DNA from: RGIG5612 sp963589005
GTDB lineage: Bacteria > Bacillota > Clostridia > Lachnospirales > Lachnospiraceae
Assembly (NCBI GenBank): GCA_963589005.1
Contig: CAVAJR010000009.1
Location: 1-64,000, forward strand
DNA length: 64,000 nucleotides
Direction of reading: 5' to 3'
Shown: positions 1 to 8,313 of the stretch, piece after piece
Layout of the letters: the number at the start of each line of letters is the position of its first letter
Numbering within the stretch: position 1 is the first letter of the stretch
The notes under the pieces: model-generated
Databases searched by the model: none
What the model was told of the DNA's origin: nothing
The model's input: only the letters and a program-made list of their open reading frames with translations
Position numbers and translations under genes: made by a program

Positions 1-231
1 ATTGAAATGATAATTGAGTATGTCAGACTGGTCCATAGGGTATTGAAGAAACAGTTATTTGTTTTTGTCAATCTAAAACAATTGCTTACGGATGAGGAAT
101 TGCAATCATTTTATGAATTTTGTTTTTATGAAAAGGTTTATGTTCTTATCATTGAAGGCATTGAAATGGATGGCAGAGCGCATGAACGACATTTGGTACT
201 TGATAAAGACTTGTGTTTGATAAAATATTAA
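1..231 (+). CDS. csn2: Csn2-like CRISPR adaptation protein, C-terminal fragment
   Basis: The gene is open at the left window edge; only the last 76 codons are present, ending at TAA 229-231. The tail resembles the C-terminus of Csn2, the ring-forming DNA-end-binding protein that works with Cas1, Cas2 and Cas9 in spacer acquisition in type II-A systems. Seen: a hydrophobic strand (VYVLIIEG), then a His/Arg stretch (AHERHLVLDKD) like the family's C-terminal end. The gene stops 80 bp before the first repeat of a type II-A-like array, which is where csn2 normally sits. cas9, cas1 and cas2 would lie upstream, outside the window. The family call is by motif memory and context, since only a quarter of the protein is visible. 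Confidence 0.72.
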   Translation: MEMIIEYVRLVHRVLKKQLFVFVNLKQLLTDEELQSFYEFCFYEKVYVLIIEGIEMDGRAHERHLVLDKDLCLIKY

Positions 232-311
232 AGTTCTTATTCTTATGGTCTGGATTAACTACATATTGCAAGTATGTTAAGCTCGGAGATAACCACAAAT
301 ATGAATTTGAG
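232..311 (+). promoter_or_regulatory. CRISPR leader with terminal ATTTGAG anchor
   Basis: This AT-rich 80-bp stretch separates csn2 from the first repeat and ends exactly with ATTTGAG (305-311). That heptamer is the leader-anchoring sequence that Cas1-Cas2 uses for polarised spacer insertion in streptococcal type II-A systems. The repeat itself begins GTTTGAG, so the junction reads ATTTGAG-GTTTGAG. This supports array direction left to right. Leader function is inferred. Confidence 0.7.
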
Positions 312-675
312 GTTTGAGAGCCTTGTTAATTCAGAAGGACGTAAGACCTTACATGTTATCTATGACGACACGAAAAGTTTGAGAGCCTTGTTAATTCAGA
401 AGGACGTAAGACTTCCTGCAGAAGAAATAGCAGAATCAGCATGTTTGAGAGCCTTGTTAATTCAGAAGGACGTAAGACGTAGAAAGTTTCATGTGCGGGC
501 AGCTCATCGTTTGAGAGCCTTGTTAATTCAGAAGGACGTAAGACCAGACATCTGGACAGCATTAGAGGTTATGCGTTTGAGAGCCTTGTTAATTCAGAAG
601 GACGTAAGACTTTGCTGAAATTCGGTGTCTATGACGCAAGTTTGAGAGCCTTGTTAATTCAAAATGATGCGAAAC
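312..675 (+). CRISPR. Type II-A-like CRISPR array, 6 repeats, 5 spacers
   Basis: The 36-bp repeats start at 312, 377, 443, 509, 575 and 640; each begins GTTTGAGAGCCTTGTTAATT. Spacers are 348-376, 413-442, 479-508, 545-574 and 611-639 (29-30 bp). The first five repeats are identical. The last (640-675) keeps the first 21 bases and then diverges, the usual degenerate repeat at the leader-distal end. Repeat length, the GTTTGAGAG start, the 30-bp spacers and the upstream csn2 all fit type II-A. Five spacers make a short array, implying low recent acquisition or trimming. Spacer targets cannot be determined without a search. Confidence 0.96.
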
Positions 676-771
676 GACATTTCTGCCAAGCTCATCTGAG
701 CAGCACATGCAAGCCAGACATGCAACCAAAAGTATAACTCAGTTTCGATTAAAGATAACAGGAGGCAAGAC

Positions 772-1323
772 ATGAAGACTTTTATTAAGCATCTACACGC
801 AATAGCAATATTGACATCATTAAGTGTGTTTTGCATTTCACCAAGATATATAATGGCATCAGGGACTGGAACGAGCGTGTATACAGCTGCATCAGCTGTG
901 ACTGAAATAGAAATTCCAGAAGTTCCGTATGTCGGAATGCCTGCAAGGAGTCTAAATTATACAAAACTGGGACATTATACAGTAGAGTATAAATTAACAG
1001 AAAGAACAAGCATATTTCTTTGGTATGAATCAGATATTATCGATCATGAACATTTGCAATGCAAAGCGGAAGTGCTTAGTTATAGTTCCGCTTCGTCAAA
1101 GATATCAATCAACAGTGTCCAAGAGGTCAAGCTGTATAATAAATGGAAAAAATATTCATCAACGTCTGATAAATCAAATTCCAGCAAAAAGGAAACAACT
1201 TATTCTAATGAACCGAGTGTAGAAGGATTTTCTAATGAAGAGGATTTCTACGACTACTATTACTATGATTTCTTCGATTATGAAGATGCTGCTGCTTACT
1301 ACAGAAAACACGGGGGCAGATAG
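772..1323 (+). CDS. Secreted hypothetical protein with acidic tyrosine-rich tail
   Basis: I do not recognise a family. The 183-residue product begins with a positively charged, then hydrophobic segment (about residues 1-29) that looks like a signal peptide with cleavage near MAS-GTG. A mixed beta-like region follows, then a Ser/Lys-rich linker (about 125-145). The tail from about 150 is dominated by Asp, Glu, Tyr and Phe, including a DYYYYDFFDY stretch, and ends KHGGR. The start at 772 is supported by AGGAGG 9 bases upstream. It stands alone between the CRISPR array and the MATE gene. The tail could bind metal or be a post-translationally modified segment, but that is speculation. Confidence 0.6.
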   Translation: MKTFIKHLHAIAILTSLSVFCISPRYIMASGTGTSVYTAASAVTEIEIPEVPYVGMPARSLNYTKLGHYTVEYKLTERTSIFLWYESDIIDHEHLQCKAEVLSYSSASSKISINSVQEVKLYNKWKKYSSTSDKSNSSKKETTYSNEPSVEGFSNEEDFYDYYYYDFFDYEDAAAYYRKHGGR

Positions 1324-1332
1324 CATTAGAAA

Positions 1333-1382
1333 CCGAGCCTTGCAATTTTATACAAAAGGAAGTATAAAATAGTGCTCGGAGG
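1333..1382 (+). promoter_or_regulatory. Leader hairpin overlapping the MATE ribosome site
   Basis: Nested inverted repeats lie just before the MATE gene: CCGAGC (1333-1338) with GCTCGG (1374-1379), and inside it TTTTATAC (1346-1353) with GTATAAAA (1362-1369). The 3' arm overlaps the Shine-Dalgarno GGAGG (1378-1382). Folding would therefore partly hide the ribosome site. This could be a translational switch, or at the DNA level an operator for a dyad-binding repressor. Confidence 0.45.
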
Positions 1383-1388
1383 AATGAT

Positions 1389-2738
1389 ATGACAAGAGAT
1401 CTTACAAGTGGTTCCGTATGGAAACATGTAATTATTTTGGCGATTTCAATGACATTGGGAAATGCTATACAGCAGCTGTATAGCATGGCTGATACTGTTA
1501 TTGTCGGACAGGTACTGGGTGAGCAGCCACTGGCAGGAGTCGGTTCAACATCCAGCCTGAATTTTATGATAGTGTTCTTCTGCATGGGCATATGTGCAGG
1601 CTGCGGCATTCCTGTTGCCAGAGAATTTGGTGCAGGTAATTTTTCTGCACTCAGAAAATATGTCACCAATTCTGTATGGGTATGCGCGGCATTCTGCGTT
1701 GTCATAACAGTGATTTCGTGTGTATTTTGCGGAACGTTCCTAAGATGGCTGTCTACGCCGGAGGAAATATTCGATTACGCCAGGGATTATATATTTGTAA
1801 TATTCTTAGGGCTGGCGTGTACATTTTTCTATAATCTTCTGGCATCAATTATAAGGAGTCTGGGAGATGCGAAGACACCGCTCATTGCACTTGTGATCGC
1901 ATCGATCGTGAATATAGGACTTGATTTTGCCTTCATGCTGTGGATTCCAATGGGCGTAGTCGGAGCAGCGCTTGCAACAGTAATTGCGCAGGGAATATCC
2001 GGAGCGTATTGTTTCTTGATATTAAGAAATAAATTCGATGTATTAAAGATGCAGCCGGATGATTGGAAGTGTAATAAGATAGTGATCAAGGCGCTGTGCA
2101 AACTGGGCGTTCCCATGGGATTTCAATATTCAATTACAGCTATAGGTCTGCTGGTTGTTCAGTCAGCCATAAACGGATTCGGAACAGCTGCAGTTTCCGG
2201 TATGTCGGTTGCCAATAAGGTGCGGCTTCTTATAGCATGTCCGTTGGATGCCATCGGTCAGATAATGACACCGTTTGCAGGACAGAACCTGGGTGCGGGG
2301 CAATTCAAACGTATCAAGGAAGGACTCTGGAAGACTACGCTGCTGGGTCTAGGCTGGTCAGTTCTCGTAACTATTCCGTTTACCCTGCTGGCGGGCAGAC
2401 CGATCGTCGGAATATTCCTCTCAGACCCGAGTGCAGACATAATAGAATATGCATATACATATCTTATGTGCACGAACCTCTTTAATGTTTTCCTTACATT
2501 TGTTAATGTGTTCAGATTTACGATACAGGGCATGGGATATACAGGATTGTCTATGATATCCGGTGTCATGGAGACGGTCGGACGGGCATTTGCCGGAATA
2601 GTGCTTGCAAATGCAATTGGGTTCGAAGGTGCTGCATTGGGTTCGTCTCTGGCATGGATATTGGCGGACTGCTTCCTCGTGCCGGCATTCTTTATATGCT
2701 ATAAGAAGGTTAGCAGCAGAGGAGAAGGGCGGCAATGA
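1389..2738 (+). CDS. MATE family multidrug efflux transporter
   Basis: At 449 residues this is a typical MATE (DinF/NorM-like) antiporter, exporting cationic drugs or metabolites using a sodium or proton gradient across the cytoplasmic membrane. Seen: about twelve hydrophobic segments; the family start (LTSGSVWKHVIILAIS) followed by the helix-1 QQLYSMADTVIVGQ motif; and the internal pseudo-repeat, with the second half beginning around residue 230 (LGVPMGFQYSITA). GGAGG lies 6 bases before the ATG. It ends 11 bp from the convergent azlD. Substrate is unknown. Confidence 0.93.
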   Translation: MTRDLTSGSVWKHVIILAISMTLGNAIQQLYSMADTVIVGQVLGEQPLAGVGSTSSLNFMIVFFCMGICAGCGIPVAREFGAGNFSALRKYVTNSVWVCAAFCVVITVISCVFCGTFLRWLSTPEEIFDYARDYIFVIFLGLACTFFYNLLASIIRSLGDAKTPLIALVIASIVNIGLDFAFMLWIPMGVVGAALATVIAQGISGAYCFLILRNKFDVLKMQPDDWKCNKIVIKALCKLGVPMGFQYSITAIGLLVVQSAINGFGTAAVSGMSVANKVRLLIACPLDAIGQIMTPFAGQNLGAGQFKRIKEGLWKTTLLGLGWSVLVTIPFTLLAGRPIVGIFLSDPSADIIEYAYTYLMCTNLFNVFLTFVNVFRFTIQGMGYTGLSMISGVMETVGRAFAGIVLANAIGFEGAALGSSLAWILADCFLVPAFFICYKKVSSRGEGRQ

Positions 2739-2749
2739 TACGAGGACTT

Positions 2750-3082
2750 TTAAACAAAGACCATCTGCACCAACAGCATATATATAGCTGTGCCTGCGAC
2801 GATGCTCAGTATGGTATTGTGCTTCCACAGGTGGAGCAGGATGACGATCACGCAGCTGATAAGCTCCGGCATGAATGTATTTACCGACGCAAATGAGACA
2901 TTTTTGAGGCAGTAAACCACGAGCATGGCCATAACAGCATATGGCAGCAGATTGCTTAAGTTTATGATGGACTGTGGAGCCTTTCTCTTGCCGCCGAATA
3001 TAAGAAACGGGATTGCGCGCAGAGCGGCTGTTATGATAGTCATAATAGCGATTGCAATTATGAAATATGTATTTCCGGTCAT
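2750..3082 (-). CDS. azlD: AzlD-type branched-chain amino acid exporter small subunit
   Basis: The 110-residue, three- to four-span membrane protein matches AzlD (small subunit of the AzlCD/LIV-E exporter of branched-chain amino acids and analogues such as azaleucine). Seen: the conserved early segment ALRAIPFLIF and the NLLPYAVMAMLVVY helix. I chose the ATG at 3082 because AGGAGG sits 7 bases upstream and this ATG overlaps the azlC stop as ATGA, indicating translational coupling. The ATG at 3088 is too close to the ribosome site. Confidence 0.88.
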   Translation of the reverse strand: MTGNTYFIIAIAIMTIITAALRAIPFLIFGGKRKAPQSIINLSNLLPYAVMAMLVVYCLKNVSFASVNTFMPELISCVIVILLHLWKHNTILSIVAGTAIYMLLVQMVFV

Positions 3083-3807
3083 TGGCATACCTCCTTTTTC
3101 TTAGCGATTCGGGCAAATATATCCGGTGCACACAGAACGATGATTATTGCAAACATTGTCGGAATAAGGAAGCTGCCGGCGCCGAATATCAGCCTGCATG
3201 CAATCGCACAGATGCCGCCTGCAATGGCTGGCCAATGTCTCTTGGCTTCACACCACTGGTCCACGGCAACAGTAATAAAAAGGGCAGTGAGCGAGAAATC
3301 CATACCTGTCGTGTTGATGTGAATAAGGCTTCCGGCTACGATACCGATAAGGCTTCCGGCTACCCAATATATCTGATCGAAGAGGGATACCAGAAAATAG
3401 AATGATGGATTATTATTCCGTTCATCAGCATCATCCTTACACAGCAGAGAATATGTTTCATCGGTCAGTGCGAAGATAAGATAAGGCTTCTTGCCTTCGG
3501 CGTTTTTATATTTTCCTAACATAGACAGGCCATACAGAAGGTGCCTTGCATTTACGGCCAATGCTGTGAAGGCTATCGTAATAAGACCCGCGCCGCCGCT
3601 TAACAGTTCGATCGCAACATATTGCAATGAACCGGCATAGACGAAGATGCTTAATGCCAACGGCCAGATAATGCCCAGTCCCTTCGAAACGGCCAGCATA
3701 CCGAAACCTGCGCCAAGTACCAGATATCCTGCCATTACCGGAACTGATTTAAGAAAGGCACGTCTTATGAGCCCTGCATCTGATATGGATTTTTCATTTG
3801 AATTCAT
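3079..3807 (-). CDS. azlC: AzlC-type branched-chain amino acid exporter large subunit
   Basis: The 242-residue protein has the AzlC family hallmarks: an N-terminal cytoplasmic stretch, the segment SVPVMAGYLVLGAGFGMLA, then NARHLLYGLSM and several membrane helices. It pairs with AzlD downstream to export branched-chain amino acids. The open frame extends to 3873, but the ATG at 3807 has AGGAAG 10 bases upstream and gives the usual N-terminus. The two genes form an operon on the minus strand, divergent from the acetyltransferase gene. Confidence 0.9.
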   Translation of the reverse strand: MNSNEKSISDAGLIRRAFLKSVPVMAGYLVLGAGFGMLAVSKGLGIIWPLALSIFVYAGSLQYVAIELLSGGAGLITIAFTALAVNARHLLYGLSMLGKYKNAEGKKPYLIFALTDETYSLLCKDDADERNNNPSFYFLVSLFDQIYWVAGSLIGIVAGSLIHINTTGMDFSLTALFITVAVDQWCEAKRHWPAIAGGICAIACRLIFGAGSFLIPTMFAIIIVLCAPDIFARIAKKKEVCQ

Positions 3808-4060
3808 TTTGATAAAACTTCCTAGATAAATAATAACGTTACGGATTCTAACGCAAATGGTAGAAGATAACAACAGTTTGTTTTAGATAACTGATTGGCG
3901 GAATTTATTCCGGACATCCGGATTGACAGCCGCAGGCTGCAGGCATTTGACAAGCCTAAACAAAACTGTCGAAAAACCAAACCAAACATTGAAGACGTAG
4001 TTGATTACGGCTATAATTAAACGGTTGCAGAAAATTTCTTAAAGAAAAGACAGGTAGAAC

Positions 4061-4519
4061 ATGACTGACGATATAATAATCCGACCAATGACTATAGATG
4101 ACTATGACGGTGTAATGTCTCTGTGGATGACAATAAGAGGATTTGGAATAAGGAGCATTGACGATTCAAGAGAGGGCGTTGAGAGGTTTCTTCTTAGAAA
4201 TCCTAATACAAGCATTGTTGCGCAGTCAGGAGATGAGATAGTCGGTTCAATATTATGCGGACACGATGGCAGACAGGCATGTTTCTATCATGTATGTGTT
4301 AAGAAGGAATTAAGGCGTCACGGCATAGGCAAGGCCATGGCCATCACAGCTATGGATCAGCTGCGAAAGGAACATATAAATAAGATCACACTGATCGCAT
4401 TTAAGAGCAACGAGGAAGGCAATACCTTCTGGCAGCAAGTTAATTGGTCGCTGAAAGATGATATTAATACATATGAGTTTATTTTGAATGCGGATAATAA
4501 TACCATATTTAACAGGTGA
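4061..4519 (+). CDS. GNAT family N-acetyltransferase
   Basis: This 152-residue single-domain protein has the GNAT fold: an N-terminal strand-helix (IIIRPMTIDDYDGVMSLW), a central strand (IVGSILCGHDG), and the acetyl-CoA-binding motif A (VKKELRRHGIGKAM) followed by a helix. Such enzymes transfer the acetyl group of acetyl-CoA to amines of small molecules or proteins. The substrate cannot be told. It is a lone gene, divergent from azlCD, with AGGTAGAAC before the start. Confidence 0.88.
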   Translation: MTDDIIIRPMTIDDYDGVMSLWMTIRGFGIRSIDDSREGVERFLLRNPNTSIVAQSGDEIVGSILCGHDGRQACFYHVCVKKELRRHGIGKAMAITAMDQLRKEHINKITLIAFKSNEEGNTFWQQVNWSLKDDINTYEFILNADNNTIFNR

Positions 4520-4535
4520 GAAAAATGACTATTGA

Positions 4536-4618
4536 GTGCCGTGAACCTCGGCCTGCAGCCACTGTTCGAGGATGCCTTCGCTGATCGTTTTCTCACAGTG
4601 GCTGCGCCGTCCCGGCAC
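4536..4618 (+). repeat. Family A palindromic repeat, copy 1
   Basis: This is an 83-bp element starting GTGCCG and ending CGGCAC, with an internal inverted pair GCAGCCACTG / CAGTGGCTGC. Together these would form a long imperfect hairpin. Related copies lie at 9728-9812 (opposite orientation), 12655-12738, 19559-19586 (fragment), 26620-26703 and 26761-26844. All are intergenic. No coding capacity. Confidence 0.85.
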
Positions 4619-4656
4619 GCTATAAGTTAAAACTATTTTTTAAACCAACTATTTGA

Positions 4657-4690
4657 GGCTGGCATATCGTAATGGTATGTCAGCCTTCTT
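4657..4690 (+). terminator. Probable intrinsic terminator
   Basis: GGCTGGCATA... (from 4657) pairs with ...TATGTCAGCC (to 4685) with one G-T wobble, and is followed by TTCTT. It lies downstream of the acetyltransferase gene and before the ABC transporter promoter. Confidence 0.6.
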
Positions 4691-4731
4691 TGGTACAGCT
4701 GCAATTTTCAGAAAAAGTTCACAAAGCTTCG

Positions 4732-4761
4732 TTGACATTTTAGGAAAAATTTTTTTATACT
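4732..4761 (+). promoter_or_regulatory. Sigma-70 type promoter for the ABC exporter gene
   Basis: TTGACA (4732-4737), an 18-bp spacer and TATACT (4756-4761) lie 77 bp before the ABC transporter start. Confidence 0.7.
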
Positions 4762-4837
4762 TTCAAAAGAATGCTGCTAGTTGGCAGGTTTATAAGGCAA
4801 CCGGGAGAGACTGCAGATATAGAGGAGAGATAAATAT

Positions 4838-7837
4838 ATGCTGGAATTAAAAGATATAACCAAGGTCTATAAGACTGGCGGAGAGACAGTAGAGGCATTA
4901 AAGGGTATAAGTCTTAAGTTTAGGAATAATGAATTTGTATCCATACTGGGACAGTCAGGATGCGGCAAGACGACAATGCTCAATATAATAGGAGGACTTG
5001 ACAAATATACGTCGGGTGATCTCATTATTAATGGCAGGTCTACTACCCAGTACAAGGACAGAGACTGGGATGCATACAGAAATCATTCAATAGGATTTGT
5101 ATTTCAGAGCTACAACCTGATACCCCATCAGACGGTTCTGCAGAATGTAGAATTGGCTCTTACGCTGTCAGGAGTCAGAAAATCAGAACGAAGAAAGAGA
5201 GCAATAGAGGCTCTGGAGAAGGTAGGACTTAAGGATCAGATTAAGAAAAAACCTGCCGAAATGTCAGGCGGACAGATGCAGCGTGTTGCGATTGCCCGTG
5301 CTATTGTAAATAATCCTGACATTATTCTGGCAGACGAGCCGACAGGTGCGCTCGATACAGAAACCAGCGTTCAGGTAATGGAGATCCTGAAGGAGATCTC
5401 GGCTGACAGGCTTGTTATTATGGTAACGCATAATCCGGAGCTGGCAGAGAAATATTCAACAAGGATCGTGCGTATGTTAGACGGTCGGATCACAGCGGAT
5501 TCCATGCCGCTGACAGACGAGGAAGTAAACAAAGCTGAGGCACAGGACAAGGCTTTACTGGACGATAAGAAGCAAAAGAAGCCGTCCATGTCTTTCGGAA
5601 CATCATTTGGTTTATCGCTTAAGAACTTATTTACCAAGAAGAAGAGAACGGCCCTTATAAGCTTTGCGGGCTCAATCGGAATAATCGGCATTGCATTGAT
5701 CTATGCAGTATCCAACGGAACGACCAATTATATAAATATCGTACAGGAGCAGACATTGTCTTCGTATCCTATCTCACTGGAGGCACAGTCAATAGACATG
5801 TCGAGTCTGATAACTTCGTTTATGGGAACGGCTTCATCTGAACAGAGCCATGATAATGATGCCGTATATCAGAAGGATATGCTTTATTCAATGGTCAATT
5901 CAATGGGCTCGATGGAAACCTCGGAAAATGACCTGGCATCCTTTAAGGAGTATTTAGAACAGCAGATGGTGGATGAAAGCACAGGACTTGCAGATGCTAT
6001 AACTTCGGTTCAATATAAATACGACCTTGACCTTCAGATCTATACAGAAAATGTAGACGGAGATATCATCAGTACAGATACGCAGCAGCTTGTAATGAAT
6101 CTGATGACACAAAATACTGGTGTGGATTTCTCATCATTGATGTCTCTTACTGAATCCTCCACATTAGGCAATAGTTATATGAGCACCATCGAGAGCGGAT
6201 CTTCACTGTGGACAGAACTGCTTCCGGGAGATAAAGGCAATATTATAAGCGATGCATCTAAGGAACAATATGATCTCTTGTATGGCAGCTGGCCGAATAG
6301 TTATGATGAGGTTGTAGTATTTGTTGATGAAAATAATGAGATCAGTGACCTGTGCCTGTATGCTATGGGCTTAAAGTCAGAAGAAGAGATGCAGTCACTT
6401 ATGAATGCGGCGATTGCCGAAACAACGGTAGAGTCAGAGTCGCATAAGTGGACATATGAGGATATATGCGGACTTGAATTTAAGACAATCCTTAACAGCA
6501 GCTGTTATTCATATGACGAGGAGAGTGGAACATATAAGGACCTGAGAGAATCCGAAGCAGGCCTCAGATATCTGTATGACAACGGTCTTACACTCCGAGT
6601 TGTGGGCATAGTAAGACCAAATCAGGATGCGGTGGCTTCAACAAGCAGCAATGCCATCGGTTATACGCATGCTCTGACAGAATATGTGATCAATGAGTCG
6701 CAGGATGCTGATATAGTCAAGGCACAGAAGGAAAATCCTGACGTAGATGTGCTGACCGGTCTTAAATTCGCTTCAAATGAGGACACACTTACAACGCAGG
6801 ACAAGGCTCAGGCTGTAAGGGAATATCTGGATTCCTTAAGCGGCTCGGAAAAGCTGATGGCATTTGCGAAAATCCTTGCAACACCTTCTGATGATACAGT
6901 AAATCAGATGATTGAAAGTGCGACCTCCGGTATGACCCGTGATGACATATTGAACACAATATTGGCGGGTATGGAGTCGCAGCTGGGCATGGATGAAAGC
7001 CAGGTTAAGGCATATATTGACTCAATGAGCGATGAAGAATTAGAGTCAGCTTATAAGGAGATGATTAAGTCTCAGATCACGTCAGAGTATGCGCAGAGTG
7101 CAGCCTCCAGCCTGGAAGGAATGGATGAGACTCAGCAGATCGCTATGATGGAGCAGATTCTGTCTGCATATACAGATGAAGATTATGCCGGTCTGTATGA
7201 TGAATTGTTTGAATTTTCAGATTCAACATACGACGACAACCTTGCCAAATTTGGAAGTGTCGATCTGAATTCACCTTCGGGAATAAATATTTATGTAAGT
7301 ACATTTGCGGATAAGGACACCATCGAGGAGCTGATAGATACCTACAATTCAGGTGTTGATGATATGCACCAGATTACATATACGGACTATGTTGGTCTTA
7401 TAATGTCCTCTGTTACAACGATCATTAATGCTATAACATATGTTTTGATCGCGTTCGTTGCAGTATCGCTGATAGTTTCATCTATTATGATCGGCGTAAT
7501 AACTCTGATCTCGGTTCAGGAGAGAACCAAGGAGATTGGTATCCTGCGAGCTATCGGAGCATCGAAGAGAAATGTATCCAGCATGTTTAATGCTGAGACG
7601 CTGATAATAGGCTTCACATCAGGTCTGGTGGGAATAGGTATTACATATCTGTTATGCATATTGATAAATGCAGTTTTACATGTACTTACCGGAATTGAGT
7701 CGCTGTCAGCCAGTCTGCCTGTAAGCACAGCTGCAATTCTTGTAGGAATCAGCATGCTGCTTACATTAATTGCAGGAATTATCCCATCGAGCAGCGCAGC
7801 CAAGAAGGATCCGGTAGTTGCTCTCAGGACGGAATGA
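4838..7837 (+). CDS. Fused ABC ATPase / FtsX-type permease (MacB-like)
   Basis: This 999-residue exporter subunit combines both halves in one chain. Residues 1-230 are a MacB/LolD-class ATPase: Walker A GQSGCGKTT, signature MSGGQMQRVAIA, Walker B IILADEPTGALD. A linker leads to a first membrane span near 268-285, then a very large extracellular region of about 570 residues rich in Asp, Glu and Ser. Three C-terminal spans follow from about 865, the FtsX domain with the ERTKEIGILRAIGASKRNV motif. The family acts mechanically to move peptides, lipids or toxic compounds at the membrane surface. GAGGAGAG precedes the ATG. It is a single-gene unit with its own promoter. No two-component genes lie beside it, so the substrate is unknown. 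Confidence 0.9.
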   Translation: MLELKDITKVYKTGGETVEALKGISLKFRNNEFVSILGQSGCGKTTMLNIIGGLDKYTSGDLIINGRSTTQYKDRDWDAYRNHSIGFVFQSYNLIPHQTVLQNVELALTLSGVRKSERRKRAIEALEKVGLKDQIKKKPAEMSGGQMQRVAIARAIVNNPDIILADEPTGALDTETSVQVMEILKEISADRLVIMVTHNPELAEKYSTRIVRMLDGRITADSMPLTDEEVNKAEAQDKALLDDKKQKKPSMSFGTSFGLSLKNLFTKKKRTALISFAGSIGIIGIALIYAVSNGTTNYINIVQEQTLSSYPISLEAQSIDMSSLITSFMGTASSEQSHDNDAVYQKDMLYSMVNSMGSMETSENDLASFKEYLEQQMVDESTGLADAITSVQYKYDLDLQIYTENVDGDIISTDTQQLVMNLMTQNTGVDFSSLMSLTESSTLGNSYMSTIESGSSLWTELLPGDKGNIISDASKEQYDLLYGSWPNSYDEVVVFVDENNEISDLCLYAMGLKSEEEMQSLMNAAIAETTVESESHKWTYEDICGLEFKTILNSSCYSYDEESGTYKDLRESEAGLRYLYDNGLTLRVVGIVRPNQDAVASTSSNAIGYTHALTEYVINESQDADIVKAQKENPDVDVLTGLKFASNEDTLTTQDKAQAVREYLDSLSGSEKLMAFAKILATPSDDTVNQMIESATSGMTRDDILNTILAGMESQLGMDESQVKAYIDSMSDEELESAYKEMIKSQITSEYAQSAASSLEGMDETQQIAMMEQILSAYTDEDYAGLYDELFEFSDSTYDDNLAKFGSVDLNSPSGINIYVSTFADKDTIEELIDTYNSGVDDMHQITYTDYVGLIMSSVTTIINAITYVLIAFVAVSLIVSSIMIGVITLISVQERTKEIGILRAIGASKRNVSSMFNAETLIIGFTSGLVGIGITYLLCILINAVLHVLTGIESLSASLPVSTAAILVGISMLLTLIAGIIPSSSAAKKDPVVALRTE

Positions 7838-7902
7838 TCTGCAGCTTACGGCAAATTTTTTGGTATCTTTATCAAGATTTTTACATGCGGCGGGCAACTT
7901 CA

Positions 7903-7931
7903 TTGACCATTGCAAATGCAAGTGTTACAAT
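7903..7931 (+). promoter_or_regulatory. Promoter of the cobalamin operon
   Basis: TTGACC (7903-7908), a 17-bp spacer and TACAAT (7926-7931) lie just upstream of the riboswitch, placing the transcript start close to the aptamer. Confidence 0.65.
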
Positions 7932-7961
7932 TTTTCCATCTGAAATTTAATATGAAATGTA

Positions 7962-8140
7962 GCGTGAAGGTGTCCGTGCGCATGCATGGGTGAAAAGGGA
8001 ATCTGGTGCAAATCCAGAACGGTTACAGTCACTGTAAATGGGAGCTGAATTGAACCGGTCAGTAATAATGACCGGACTCACTGGGCAACTGGGAAGAGCA
8101 ATGAGGCAATGAACTAAGTCAGGAGACCTGCCTTTGACGT
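7962..8140 (+). ncRNA. Cobalamin riboswitch
   Basis: The conserved core is readable in order: a GGTG segment after the first stem, AAAAGGGAATCTGGTG (from about 7993), AATCCAGAACGG, ACAGTCACTGTAA, and the B12 box AAGTCAGGAGACCTGCC (8116-8132). A peripheral stem, ACCGGTCA / TGACCGG, lies between. Adenosylcobalamin binding normally lowers expression of the genes downstream, here the whole cobalamin synthesis and uptake operon. A strong terminator-type hairpin follows at 8224-8247, so control is probably at transcription termination. Confidence 0.93.
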
Positions 8141-8223
8141 GGAATTTTTAATCTGCTGTCTTACGGATTAAACTTCTGGCATTTGGTGTATCTGCATTAT
8201 AAAATACACATATATGAAGAAAC

Positions 8224-8254
8224 GAAGACCGCAGTGATGCGGTCTTCTATATTT
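8224..8254 (+). terminator. Riboswitch expression-platform hairpin
   Basis: GAAGACCGCA (8224-8233), loop GTGA, and TGCGGTCTTC (8238-8247) form a perfect 10-bp stem, followed by TATATTT. It lies between the aptamer and cbiK, where a regulated terminator is expected. Confidence 0.7.
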
Positions 8255-8313
8255 CTGCGCATCGGTACTTTTTGTATTTTCTTTCAGAAAATAACAGAAA
8301 AGAGGAAATGAAA

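Noticed and set aside
274..618. Open frame with a repeated LRALLIQKDVR peptide
   Set aside because: It is the CRISPR array read through; the repeat-plus-spacer period is mostly 66 bp, a multiple of three, so the frame stays open by chance.
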